From: Leptothoe kymatousa TAU-MAC 1615
GTDB lineage: Bacteria > Cyanobacteriota > Cyanobacteriia > Phormidesmidales > Phormidesmidaceae
Direction: 5' to 3'
Length of the DNA: 64,000 nucleotides
Assembly: GCF_018739865.1 (NCBI RefSeq)
Contig: NZ_JADOER010000004.1
Coordinates: 1,126,157 to 1,190,156, forward strand
The notes beneath the pieces are model-generated. The model did no database searches, was not told where the DNA came from, and worked only from the letters and a program-made list of their open reading frames with translations. Below, in pieces: positions 17,283 to 26,900 of this stretch. The position numbers and the translations under genes were made by a program. Positions within the stretch are counted from its first letter, which is position 1. Every line of letters begins with the position of its first letter.

Positions 17283-20200
17283 ATGACGCAGCCTTCCGCA
17301 TCTTCCCAGGATGTTTTTATTTCCTATGGCAGGGCAGACAGTCGTCCGTTTGCCCGCAAGCTGAAAGATTGTTTGGTCGAGGCGGGGCTAAGGGTATGGT
17401 TTGATGTTGAGGCTATTTCCCTGGAAGGAGATTATCAACATCAGATTCAAGAGGGTATTGAAAAAGCTGATAATTTTCTGTTTGTTATTTCTCCCCACGC
17501 GGTTAATTCGCCCTATTGCGTACAAGAACTTGCGCTGGCATTGGCTTGGCACAAGCGCATTATTCCGCTGTTGCATATAGAGGAGATTAGTTTTGAAAGC
17601 TGGCAGCAGCAGCATCCAGAGGCTAATGAGGGGAGTTGGCGAACGGTTAAAAAGCAGGGTCGCCACAGTAGTTTTCAAAATATGCACCCGGACATTAGCA
17701 ACGTTAACTGGGTGTATTTTCGAGGGGGGATTGATGATTTTGATGAGGGTTTAGTCGAGCTAACGGCTATTTTGGGGCGACATCAGGGCTATGTGCGTCA
17801 CCATAGCCAGCTGTTGACCAAAGCGTTGAGATGGCAGCGCCAACAATGTCAGCCCAGTGATTTGCTGCCGGCAGGGGATTTGCCAGAGGCCGAGGCCTGG
17901 CTGAGAACACGATTTCAAGCGGAGCGGCAGCCCCCTTGCCTGCCGACGGATCTCCATTGTGCCTATATTACTGAGAGTCTGAAGGCGGCCCAGCACCAGA
18001 TGACCCAGGTGTTTATCTCCTATGGCGAAGGGGATCGGGCGATGCAGGAGAGGGTGCGCAATCGCCTGATGTTTGAGGGGATTACGGTTTGGGGGAATCC
18101 GGTGGCTATGTCGGGGGCAACAGATTGCCAGCAGGCAGTTCATCGGGGCATTGAGAAAGCCGATAATCTGCTGGTGTTGCTATCTCCTGACTATTTGGCA
18201 TCGCCCCATTGCCAGCAGCAGTTGGCCTATGCCTGCCGGTATAACAAGCGGGTGATTCCGTTGTTGTTGCAGGCTATGGAGGTGGCGACGCTGCCGGCTG
18301 ATCTGCGGATGGTGCCGTTTATTGACTTTTCATCCCTGGTGTCGGATATTCATTTTGACCGGGCGATGGGTGAGTTGACGCGCACCCTGCGGAGCTCGTC
18401 AGACTATGTGGAGCTTCATAAGCGTCTGTTGGTGCAGGCGTTGGCTTGGGAACGACAGGGGCGCGATCGCAAATTTCTGCTCCGCTCCGGTGCCTTTGCC
18501 GCTGCCCAGGCATGGCTGTCAGAGCCTAGCCCCACCGGGGGAGAGCCCACCGATTTCCACACCGCTTTTATCCAGGCCAGCCAAGGCATTAACCAGTTTT
18601 ATGATGCCTTTATTTCCTATGGTCGAGCTGATAGCAAAGCCTTTGCCACTCAACTATGCCAGCAATTGACCGACCAGGGATTTCAGGTTTGGTTTGATCA
18701 AAACGATATCCCCTTGGGCGTAGACTTCCAGGCCCAAATCAATGACGGCATTGAGAAAAGCCATAATTTTATCTTTATCATCGCTCCCCATGCCGTGAAC
18801 TCCCCTTACTGTGCCAAGGAAATTGCCCTGGCACTGAAATATAACAAACGGATTATTCCGATTTTGCACGTGGAAGAGATCGGTTATTCCACCTGGAAAG
18901 CACGGAATCCCCAGGGGAGCCCAGACCAGTGGCGCGGCTTTAAGGCGAAGGGGAAACATTCCAGTTTTCCTAACATGCATCCTGAGATTGGCAAAATCAA
19001 CTGGATCCATGGCCGAGAAAGCTTGGATGACTGGGATGCGATGATCACAGGTTTGGTGGAACTGTGCCACCGCCATGAAGACTACGTGCATCAGCACACG
19101 GAGCTGTTGATGCGGGCATTGGCCTGGGAGCGCCACCAAAACCAAAGTTCCTATCTACTCATGGGTGAGGATCGTTTACGGTCACAAAACTGGCTGTTAA
19201 CAGAGTTTTCTGCCGAGCAACCCCCCTGTATCCCCAGCTTGCTCCAGGCAACCTTTATTGCCGAGAGTGTCAAAATGGCCGACGGGGGCATGACCCAGGT
19301 CTTTCTTTCCTATGCCGAAGAAGATTTTGCCACGCGGGAAATTGTGCGCTATCGCCTGCTCCAGGCAGGGGTGACCGTATGGACTAATACGGTGGATATT
19401 CGCATGGGGGAAGATTTTGAGTCGGCCATTCAACGGGGCATCGAAGAAGCCGACAACGTGGTTTATTTAATATCGCAAGCATCCCTAGCATCGGACTATT
19501 GCCAAATGGAGATCGACCAGGCACTAGATCTCAATAAGCGCATTATCCCCATGCTGGTGGAGGCCATTGATGTCAGCCGTTTGCCCGATACCATTCGAAA
19601 AATTCAGTTTATTAACCTGGCGGATAACAGAGATGCCAACGACTTGGATCGAGATTTTGCCGAGCTACTGCGCACCATTCGCCAAGATGCGCCCTACTAT
19701 AATCAGCATAAACAGCTTTTAGTGCGAGCCCTTAAGTGGGAGCGACAAAAACAAAATCCTAGCTTATTGTTGCAGCGGCGCATGCAGGATACTTATTTTG
19801 CCTGGGCTCAAAACGCCAACGGACGATCCGTGGGGGCGGCGCTGCCATTGCAGCTACTGTTCTTAGAAGCCAGCCAGATGCAGTCGCCGGATCAAACCCT
19901 GGGGGTATTTTTTGTGCACCATGGTGATGATTTTGACTTCTCTCGTCGGTTGAATGAGACTCTTTTGGTGCAAGGTAAAAGTGCCTGGCTATCCCCCGAA
20001 GGGGCCGCTGGGGAAGCCGATCGCTGGGACGATACGCGGCAGCTGATGGACAATGCCGAAAATGTTGTTTTTATCCTCTCCCCCAGCTCCGTGCGATGTC
20101 AGGCTTGTTTAGACCAGCTGCACTATGCCCAGTTTCAACAAAAACGCATACTGCCCGTTGTCTATCGGGATGTACTCAAGTCCACGGTGCCAGACAGTAT

Positions 20201-21755
20201 AAAAACTCTGCCTTGGAGTGATTTTCGCCGTCACGGCGGGGATTTTTTGGTGAATTTTGGTGAGTTGTTTCGCACCCTGGAGAGCGACCCTTACCATGTG
20301 CGAGCCCATACGCGCTTATTGGTAAAGGCCTCTGAATGGGAAACAGCGCACCGGGATGATAGTTTCTTGCTGCGGGGAAATGACCTGGCGGAGTCCCAAC
20401 GCTGGCTGCACCAGACAAAGGATAAAAAACCGCCGGTGACGGATCTCCAACGGCGCTATATCAAAGCCAGTCAGGCCTTGCCCTTGAGGAAGCTTAAGGC
20501 CCGTGCGGTGGCCATGGCAACGGCGGTGGCCGCCGGTACCGTTTCAGTGGTGAGGCTGTTTGGGGGGCTGCAACCTCTAGAGATTGCAGCCTACGATCAG
20601 CTTTTGCGATGGCGCCCCAATGAGGTGGCCCAGGATGAGCGTTTGTTGATTGTGAAAGTTGACGCGGCAAGTGGTGAGTGGTTGCGACAACAAATGGTCG
20701 AGGGTCGTTATCAGCCTGGCATTGGCACGATTCCTGAAAATGCGCTGTCAGAGGCGATTCATGTGCTTAACAGCTATGATGCTCGATTGATTGGCCTAGA
20801 CGTGTTTCGAGATTTTCCGGCCCAGGGAGCCCTGGGGAATGACTTGGCTTGGACGGATAATCTGTTGGGTATCTGTCAGACGGCGAGCGACCAGGTGAGT
20901 GATATTGGCAGTGAAATGCCTGTTGAGCGGGTGGGATTTGCCAACTTTTTGCTGGATGGTGGCAATACTGTGCGTCGGCACTATTTAACCCAGTGGCTGG
21001 AGCGGGACAGTGCCTGTGTGCCGGAGGAATCTTTTACGTTGTTGTTGGCTAAAAAATACCTTGAGGCGGAGGGGATTGCCTATGGGAATACGGGCAATGA
21101 AAATCAGCTGGAAACCATTTCCTTGGGGGATGTGGTGATTCCGGATCTTTATGGTAATGGTACGGCCTATAGCGCCATGACCGAAGGCTGGGGGTGGAGT
21201 AGTTTGGTCGATTACCAAACCTTGATTAATTTTAGGACCTATGGCGATCCTCAGACCCAAGCACGAGGGGCTCGGCTGAAGGATTTTGCCCCCCAGGTTT
21301 CGTTGGCAGCGGTGATTCGCGATCAGGTGGATCCGGCGCTGATTCGAGATCGTGTTGTTTTGATTGGGTATACCGATTTTAGCGATCGCAACTCCGACGA
21401 CTTCAACACCCCCTATGGCGATTCAATTCCTGGGGTTTACCTCCACGGCCAAATGCTTAGTCAGTTAATCAACGCCGCCTTAGAGGACCGGCCCCTAATT
21501 CGCTGGTGGCCCTTTTGGGGAGAATCCAGTTGGATTCTATTGTGGTCTAGCATTGGCGGTGTAATCTTTTGGCGATTGGTGCAGCCGTTACCGGTGTTAG
21601 CAGCTAGCCTTGGATCCCTCGGGCTATTAACCCTAGCCTGCTACGGGTTCATGGTGGGGCCAGTGGTTTGGGTACCCTGGGTACCGACCCTGGTTGGTTG
21701 GGGCTTAACTAGCGGTGCAGTGGGCTATATGACCTATCGCTTACGAAAAGGGTGA
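17283..21755 (+). CDS. Five tandem TIR domains plus CHASE2 and C-terminal transmembrane segments
   Basis: 1490 aa. TIR modules start near residues 10, 240, 440, 670 and 873, each followed by a conserved linker of the form LLxxALxWExxxxxxxxLLxG. Modules 1 and 3 share a 30-residue insert ending HSSFxNMHPxI; modules 2 and 4 start MTQVFxSY and lack it, so the order is A-B-A'-B'-C. The NADase Glu after the conserved Cys is present in modules 1, 3 and 4 (E82, E513, E743) but is Gln in 2 and 5 (Q313, Q945). After a hydrophobic helix near 1073-1090, residues 1095-1400 look like CHASE2, an extracytoplasmic sensor (LEIAAYDQLLRWRP, later DRVVLIGYTDFSDRNSDDF and IPGVYLHGQML). Two or three TM helices close the protein. 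TIR domains cleave NAD or make signal nucleotides, or act as scaffolds; the trigger here is unknown. The TPR gene follows after 6 bp. Confidence 0.88.
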   Translation: MTQPSASSQDVFISYGRADSRPFARKLKDCLVEAGLRVWFDVEAISLEGDYQHQIQEGIEKADNFLFVISPHAVNSPYCVQELALALAWHKRIIPLLHIEEISFESWQQQHPEANEGSWRTVKKQGRHSSFQNMHPDISNVNWVYFRGGIDDFDEGLVELTAILGRHQGYVRHHSQLLTKALRWQRQQCQPSDLLPAGDLPEAEAWLRTRFQAERQPPCLPTDLHCAYITESLKAAQHQMTQVFISYGEGDRAMQERVRNRLMFEGITVWGNPVAMSGATDCQQAVHRGIEKADNLLVLLSPDYLASPHCQQQLAYACRYNKRVIPLLLQAMEVATLPADLRMVPFIDFSSLVSDIHFDRAMGELTRTLRSSSDYVELHKRLLVQALAWERQGRDRKFLLRSGAFAAAQAWLSEPSPTGGEPTDFHTAFIQASQGINQFYDAFISYGRADSKAFATQLCQQLTDQGFQVWFDQNDIPLGVDFQAQINDGIEKSHNFIFIIAPHAVNSPYCAKEIALALKYNKRIIPILHVEEIGYSTWKARNPQGSPDQWRGFKAKGKHSSFPNMHPEIGKINWIHGRESLDDWDAMITGLVELCHRHEDYVHQHTELLMRALAWERHQNQSSYLLMGEDRLRSQNWLLTEFSAEQPPCIPSLLQATFIAESVKMADGGMTQVFLSYAEEDFATREIVRYRLLQAGVTVWTNTVDIRMGEDFESAIQRGIEEADNVVYLISQASLASDYCQMEIDQALDLNKRIIPMLVEAIDVSRLPDTIRKIQFINLADNRDANDLDRDFAELLRTIRQDAPYYNQHKQLLVRALKWERQKQNPSLLLQRRMQDTYFAWAQNANGRSVGAALPLQLLFLEASQMQSPDQTLGVFFVHHGDDFDFSRRLNETLLVQGKSAWLSPEGAAGEADRWDDTRQLMDNAENVVFILSPSSVRCQACLDQLHYAQFQQKRILPVVYRDVLKSTVPDSIKTLPWSDFRRHGGDFLVNFGELFRTLESDPYHVRAHTRLLVKASEWETAHRDDSFLLRGNDLAESQRWLHQTKDKKPPVTDLQRRYIKASQALPLRKLKARAVAMATAVAAGTVSVVRLFGGLQPLEIAAYDQLLRWRPNEVAQDERLLIVKVDAASGEWLRQQMVEGRYQPGIGTIPENALSEAIHVLNSYDARLIGLDVFRDFPAQGALGNDLAWTDNLLGICQTASDQVSDIGSEMPVERVGFANFLLDGGNTVRRHYLTQWLERDSACVPEESFTLLLAKKYLEAEGIAYGNTGNENQLETISLGDVVIPDLYGNGTAYSAMTEGWGWSSLVDYQTLINFRTYGDPQTQARGARLKDFAPQVSLAAVIRDQVDPALIRDRVVLIGYTDFSDRNSDDFNTPYGDSIPGVYLHGQMLSQLINAALEDRPLIRWWPFWGESSWILLWSSIGGVIFWRLVQPLPVLAASLGSLGLLTLACYGFMVGPVVWVPWVPTLVGWGLTSGAVGYMTYRLRKG

Positions 21756-21761
21756 TTTTCC

Positions 21762-22811
21762 ATGTTTCAATGCTTAAGCCTCAGCCAGTCAAGCTGGCCC
21801 AAACGCTTTAAATTTCAGCGGCGCTGGCGTTTAATGCTGGCTGTGGCTGTGGGGCTGGGCATCGTCGCCCCCATAGTGCGGCCACCAGCCGCAGAGGCGG
21901 CATGTTTCTTTTGGCAGGCCTGTGCGCGGCGGCGGGGCCAAGCGTCCAATACCCGCGCCGGGGGCAAACGGTCCGGGCGTATTGTCGGTGGGAACGACGC
22001 GTCTGTGCCCTATGTGATTTCCCCCCGCAATGCCTGGATTCGCAATCCTAACCCCAGCCAGCCCTACACAATCCGCTGGAATCCAGTGGCAGATGCCCAC
22101 CGCTATACCGTCAGGATTTGGCGTTGGACCTTCGAGCGCGATCGCCCCGAGACGGCCCTATGGGAAACAATAACCGTGGACGATGCGAATGAGCTGCCGT
22201 TTCCAGTGCTGGTGCCCTTAGACCCAGGTAACTACTATTCCATTGAGGTGGTTACCGATACGGGGGTATCGTCTGATTTGGATGAAGGATACTACGAGTC
22301 GGGCTTTCAACTGTTGTTTGATGAAGACTATGAAGACCTAAGATTTCAGCTCGATCAACTGGCCATCGATTCACCGGATGCGGCGCTTCCCCTAGCGGCA
22401 CAACAAGATGTAGAAGACCTTGCCCTCGCCCAGGCCGGTGTCTTCTTTTTAAAAGAAATGTACACTGACGCCCTAGATTTGTTGCAGGTACTAGCCGATA
22501 GAGAAATCGCCTCAGATTTGGTCTACACCGCCCTGGGCGATACTTACAGCCAAAGTGGTCTCAATCAGCTGGCCATTGAATCCTATGGGCAAGCCTTAGC
22601 CCTTGCTGTTCAAAATACAGATAGTCTGAGCGAAGCGATCATCTGCGTGAGTTTGGCCGATGTCTATGCCACGTTAGGTCTTTTTGAGAAAACTCTCCAA
22701 CATCTGCGTCAGGCACGCGAAGCCTATGCGCAATTGGATGAATCAACCGAGGTTTCCCGGTTAGACCGTCGGATTGAGGTTATTTCTGCACGCTTAGTCA
22801 GACAGCGTTAG
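21762..22811 (+). CDS. Secreted protein with Ig/FN3-like and TPR domains
   Basis: 349 aa. An N-terminal hydrophobic segment (LMLAVAVGLGIVAPIV, then PPAAEAACF) looks like a long signal peptide with cleavage near AEA-A. A beta-rich FN3-like part follows (YTIRWNPVADAHRYTVRIWR to NYYSIEVVTDTG). From about residue 205 there are helical TPR repeats, such as LVYTALGDTYSQSGLNQLAI and the next unit IICVSLADVYATLGLFEKTL. It begins 6 bp after the CHASE2-TIR gene, so the two are almost surely co-transcribed; CHASE2 lies outside the membrane, so contact between the two is plausible. This type of secreted TPR protein is common next to CHASE2 genes in cyanobacteria. No enzyme motif is seen. Confidence 0.75.
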   Translation: MFQCLSLSQSSWPKRFKFQRRWRLMLAVAVGLGIVAPIVRPPAAEAACFFWQACARRRGQASNTRAGGKRSGRIVGGNDASVPYVISPRNAWIRNPNPSQPYTIRWNPVADAHRYTVRIWRWTFERDRPETALWETITVDDANELPFPVLVPLDPGNYYSIEVVTDTGVSSDLDEGYYESGFQLLFDEDYEDLRFQLDQLAIDSPDAALPLAAQQDVEDLALAQAGVFFLKEMYTDALDLLQVLADREIASDLVYTALGDTYSQSGLNQLAIESYGQALALAVQNTDSLSEAIICVSLADVYATLGLFEKTLQHLRQAREAYAQLDESTEVSRLDRRIEVISARLVRQR

Positions 22812-23904
22812 GAGTCAGTTACATCGTCAGAATAACGAGTGCACTATGGGCATGAACTAAACCATCTTTGGACATGATGCTCAGGACCTAGCGAGCGATC
22901 AGGAAACTTTCTGAGATGACACATAAAAGTTGTACTGAGAGATCTGCTTTATCTGAAATTGATGCAATGTTTATTTAATGTGAAGAGAGATGTGCAATAC
23001 TATCCATGTGTCGTCTGTAGTTGAGTGTATTTACGTTGTATGCACTTGTCCATTAAATAGTTACTTTCTATTTTAGGATTCCGTTAAAAATATCTATATA
23101 TAAACGATCTCTTGTACCTTTCTCAATAGGTCAACTTTCTTTCAATAGGCTAGATTTCAGAAGATTGAAACACCTATTCTGTCATTGAACCTTGGTTGAT
23201 TATTTGGTTCATATGGGCTGGTGCAAAAACTGATTATAAGGGTTGCTTCCTAAATGAGTTGAGCTGGAAAGTTCTATTAGTAGGACGTTAATGGGAATTT
23301 TGACTGTTTAAAGTGTGTTCTTTATTCTAAATAGTTAAAGTCTGATGCTTGAGTCCCTTGAAAACCTTTGGTCTAGCTATTTTCTAGCTTGAAAGAAGAC
23401 TGTATAAGCATCCTTGCTGAAGATATCTGTTTTATTTTGTGTTTGGTATGAATAAGGCATTTCTATAGTGCTGATTTGTAATAGAGCAACAAGTTTCTGA
23501 AAATTCTCTTTTGGTATGAGGATTTTGATCCCATGTCTGTTAACAGATATGGCTGATTGTTTCTAGTTATATGCTATGCCTGGCAGCAAATTAAATGATG
23601 CTCGCGATCATTCAAAGAATGACTGCAGTTTACTGATGTCTTAAAAGTCTTACCTTTCTTGTGAAATAGTTTGTCCACAATTCTTGAAGACCTCAAGTGA
23701 TATTTTAGTGCTCTATCACTGGTATTTATTTTGCAGCTGAAATCATGTCCATTGTTTGACCTTTAGTCTCTTTCCTTGTCAAACACTTATCAGATATGGG
23801 CATGTCGAGTTTGGTGATGCTGAGATTCTTGCTAACTACAGCAGCTGCGGTAGACCGATCTTTTTTGCTTAATTCTGTTCTATTCAATTTTTTGGAGAAT
23901 TGAG
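22812..23904. other. 1.1-kb AT-rich region without genes
   Basis: Dense stops in all frames and lower GC than the surrounding genes. No RNA gene, tandem repeat or convincing hairpin was found. It separates the TIR operon from the GH9 gene and should hold the GH9 promoter. TTTGGAG eight bases before the ATG at 23905 is the GH9 ribosome-binding site. Confidence 0.5.
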
Positions 23905-26900
23905 ATGCGAATGTTAGACGGCGATGTGACAACAACGACTAATTCAATTGATGTTGTTAATGGCTTAAAGGCTGAGTATTACAACAACAAAGATTTTACG
24001 GATCTGATCCTGGCTCGTACAGATGCCATTGTGGACTTCGATTGGGATAATGGTTCTCCTGATGCTGAGATCGTAGCAGACACCTTTTCCGTGCATTGGA
24101 CAGGACAAATAGAACCGCTGTTTTCTGAAACCTATACCTTTGAAACCAGTTCGGATGATGGTGTTCGTCTATGGGTCAACAATGAGCTGATTATCGACAA
24201 CTTTTATGAGCAAGCCACAACTGCTCACAGCGGCACCATCACCCTGGAGGCAGGAAAGCGATACGATATCCGCCTTGATTATTATGAAAACTACGGGGGT
24301 GCCAACGCTCAACTACGCTGGTCCAGCGCTAGTCAACCCCTGGAAGTCATTCCTCAGTCACAGCTATATAGCTCTGCTGTAGTTATGGCTGAGCCTCCCG
24401 TTGAGGGTAGTGGTAATGGCCTTGCGGGAGAGTATTACCACAACAAAAACTTCACTGACCTGGCATTTACGCAAACCGATGCCACAGTGGACTTTAACTG
24501 GGATGCGGGTTCCCCTGACCCATCCATTGAAAAAGATACCTATTCCATTCGTTGGACGGGTCGAGTAGAGCCTCGTTACTCAGAAACCTACACCTTTTCC
24601 ACCAGTTCAGATGATGGTGTTCGTCTATGGGTAAATGATCAACTGATTATCGATAAGTTTGTTGAGCAGGCCGCCACCATTCATAGCGGAACAATTACCC
24701 TAGAAGCTGGCCAACAGTACGATATTCGCCTGGACTATTACGAAAATTATGGTGGCGCATCGGCTGAACTTTGGTGGTTAAGTGACAGTCAGTCCCTGGA
24801 AATTATTCCCCAGTCTCAGCTCTACAGCACGGCTGTAACAGAGCCTGAACCTCCCGTTGAGCCCGAGCCTCCCGTTGCCCCTGAGCCAGAACCCGAGCCA
24901 GAACCTGAGCCTCCCGTTGCCCCAGAGCCAGAACCTGAGCCAGAACCTGAGCCTGAGCCAGAACCACCTGTAGAACCAGAACCACCTGTAGAACCAGAAC
25001 CTCCTGTAGAACCAGAACCTCCTGTAGAACCAGAACCTCCTGCAGAACCAGAACCACCTGCAGAACCAGAGCCGCCTACCGAACCAGAACCGCCTATGGA
25101 TGGTGAGGGTAATGGTCTTAAGGCGGAGTACTACAACAACAAAGACTTTACCGATTCGGTATTCACCCGCACCGATGCCACAGTGGATTTTAACTGGGAT
25201 GCAGGTTCCCCTGACCCATCCATTGAAAAAGATACCTATTCCATCCGTTGGACGGGTCGAGTAGAGCCGCGTTACTCAGAAATCTACACCTTTTCCACCA
25301 GTTCAGACGACGGCGTGCGGCTGTGGGTGAATGATGAACTGATTATCGACAAGTTTGTTGAGCAGGCCGCCACCATTCATAGCGGAACAATTACCCTAGA
25401 AGCTGGCCAGCAGTACGATATTCGCCTGGACTATTACGAAAATTATGGTGGTGCATCGGCTGAACTTTGGTGGTTAAGTGACAGTCAGCCCTTGGAAATC
25501 ATTCCCCAGTCTCAGCTCTACAGCACGACTGTAACAGAGCCAGAACCTCCCGTTGAACCAGAACCCCCCGTTGAACCAGAACCTCCCGTTGAACCGGAAC
25601 CTCCCGTTGAACCGGAACCTCCCGTTGAACCAGAACCTCCCGTTGAACCGGAACCTCCCGTTGAACCCGCGCCGGAACCCGAACCCGCGCCTCCCGTTGA
25701 ACCAGAACCTCCCGTTGAACCAGAACCTCCCGTTGAACCAGAACCTCCCGTTGAACCGGAACCTCCCGTTGAACCGGAACCTCCCGTTGAACCAGAACCT
25801 CCCGTTGAACCTGGGCCTTCAACAGAAGTTAACGGCCTCAAAGGAGAGTATTACAACAACCAGGACTTCACTGAGCTGGCCCTCACTCGTACAGATGAGA
25901 ATGTGGACTTTAATTGGGGAACCCGGTCTCCCTATGCAACCCTTGAACCCGACTCATTCTCAGTACGCTGGACCGGTGAAATTGAACCTCGCTATTCAGA
26001 AACCTATACCTTCCAGACCTTCTCAGATGACGGTGTGCGGCTGTGGATAAACGATGAGCTAATCATTGACCAACTGGTTCCCCAATCTCCCACTCTCCAC
26101 AATGGCACCATTACCTTAGACGCAGGCCAACGGTATAACATCCGTTTGGACTACATTGAGGTTAATGGTGGGGCCAGTGCTGAATTAATGTGGTCAAGTA
26201 ACAGTCAGCCCCTGGAAAAAGTTCCTCAGTCCCAACTATTTAGTCAATCCGTACCTGCCCCCGAGCCTCCCCCTCCGGGACCTTTGTTTCCTGATCCTGA
26301 TCCAGTTGATCCTACAGCTGTAGAGATTGAGCATGTCTTCACCGTGAGTGAAAACGTAGTAGCCCTAAAGATCAACACTGGAGAAATCGCCCGTGGTAAA
26401 CAGGTTGACTATGTGCCAGCAGCAGATGACATTATCCAGGATGACGGCTGGGTCGTTCGGAACAACGAAACCATCGGCTGGCAGATAGCGGGTGAGCCCA
26501 ACAAAATTTGGCTGGTGGACGAATATAGCGGTCCTGGGCTAAACACCGCTTGGGCAGACAATGTTAGCAACTACGAGATTGTTGCTGCCGATGGTTCTAT
26601 CATCAGACCCACCAATGTTTATCGCAAGAGCAAAGTGGACGACATGGCCCAGACTGATATCTGGGAGTTTGAGTGGCCCATGGAGCACACTGTATACGTT
26701 GAACTGCCTGATGGTCTCACAGAGGGAGAAAGCTACCAGCTCAACTTTGCCGGTAATTTCTTGGCGGACAGTGAGTTTGTTTATGAACCTGAGGCAACCC
26801 GGAGCGATGCAGTGCATGTTTCTCATCTCGGCTTTGACCCCGGTGATGGGTCGAAGGTGGCTTTCCTATCTACCTGGATGGGCAACGGGGGTGGTCTGGA

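Noticed and set aside
23726-23935. 69-codon minus frame before the GH9 gene
   Set aside because: Overlaps the GH9 start and its Shine-Dalgarno, in DNA rich in stops; no recognisable domain.
25499-25841. Gly/Ser/Thr-rich antisense frames over the GH9 linker
   Set aside because: Mirror of the Pro-Glu repeat; collagen-like appearance is only codon periodicity.
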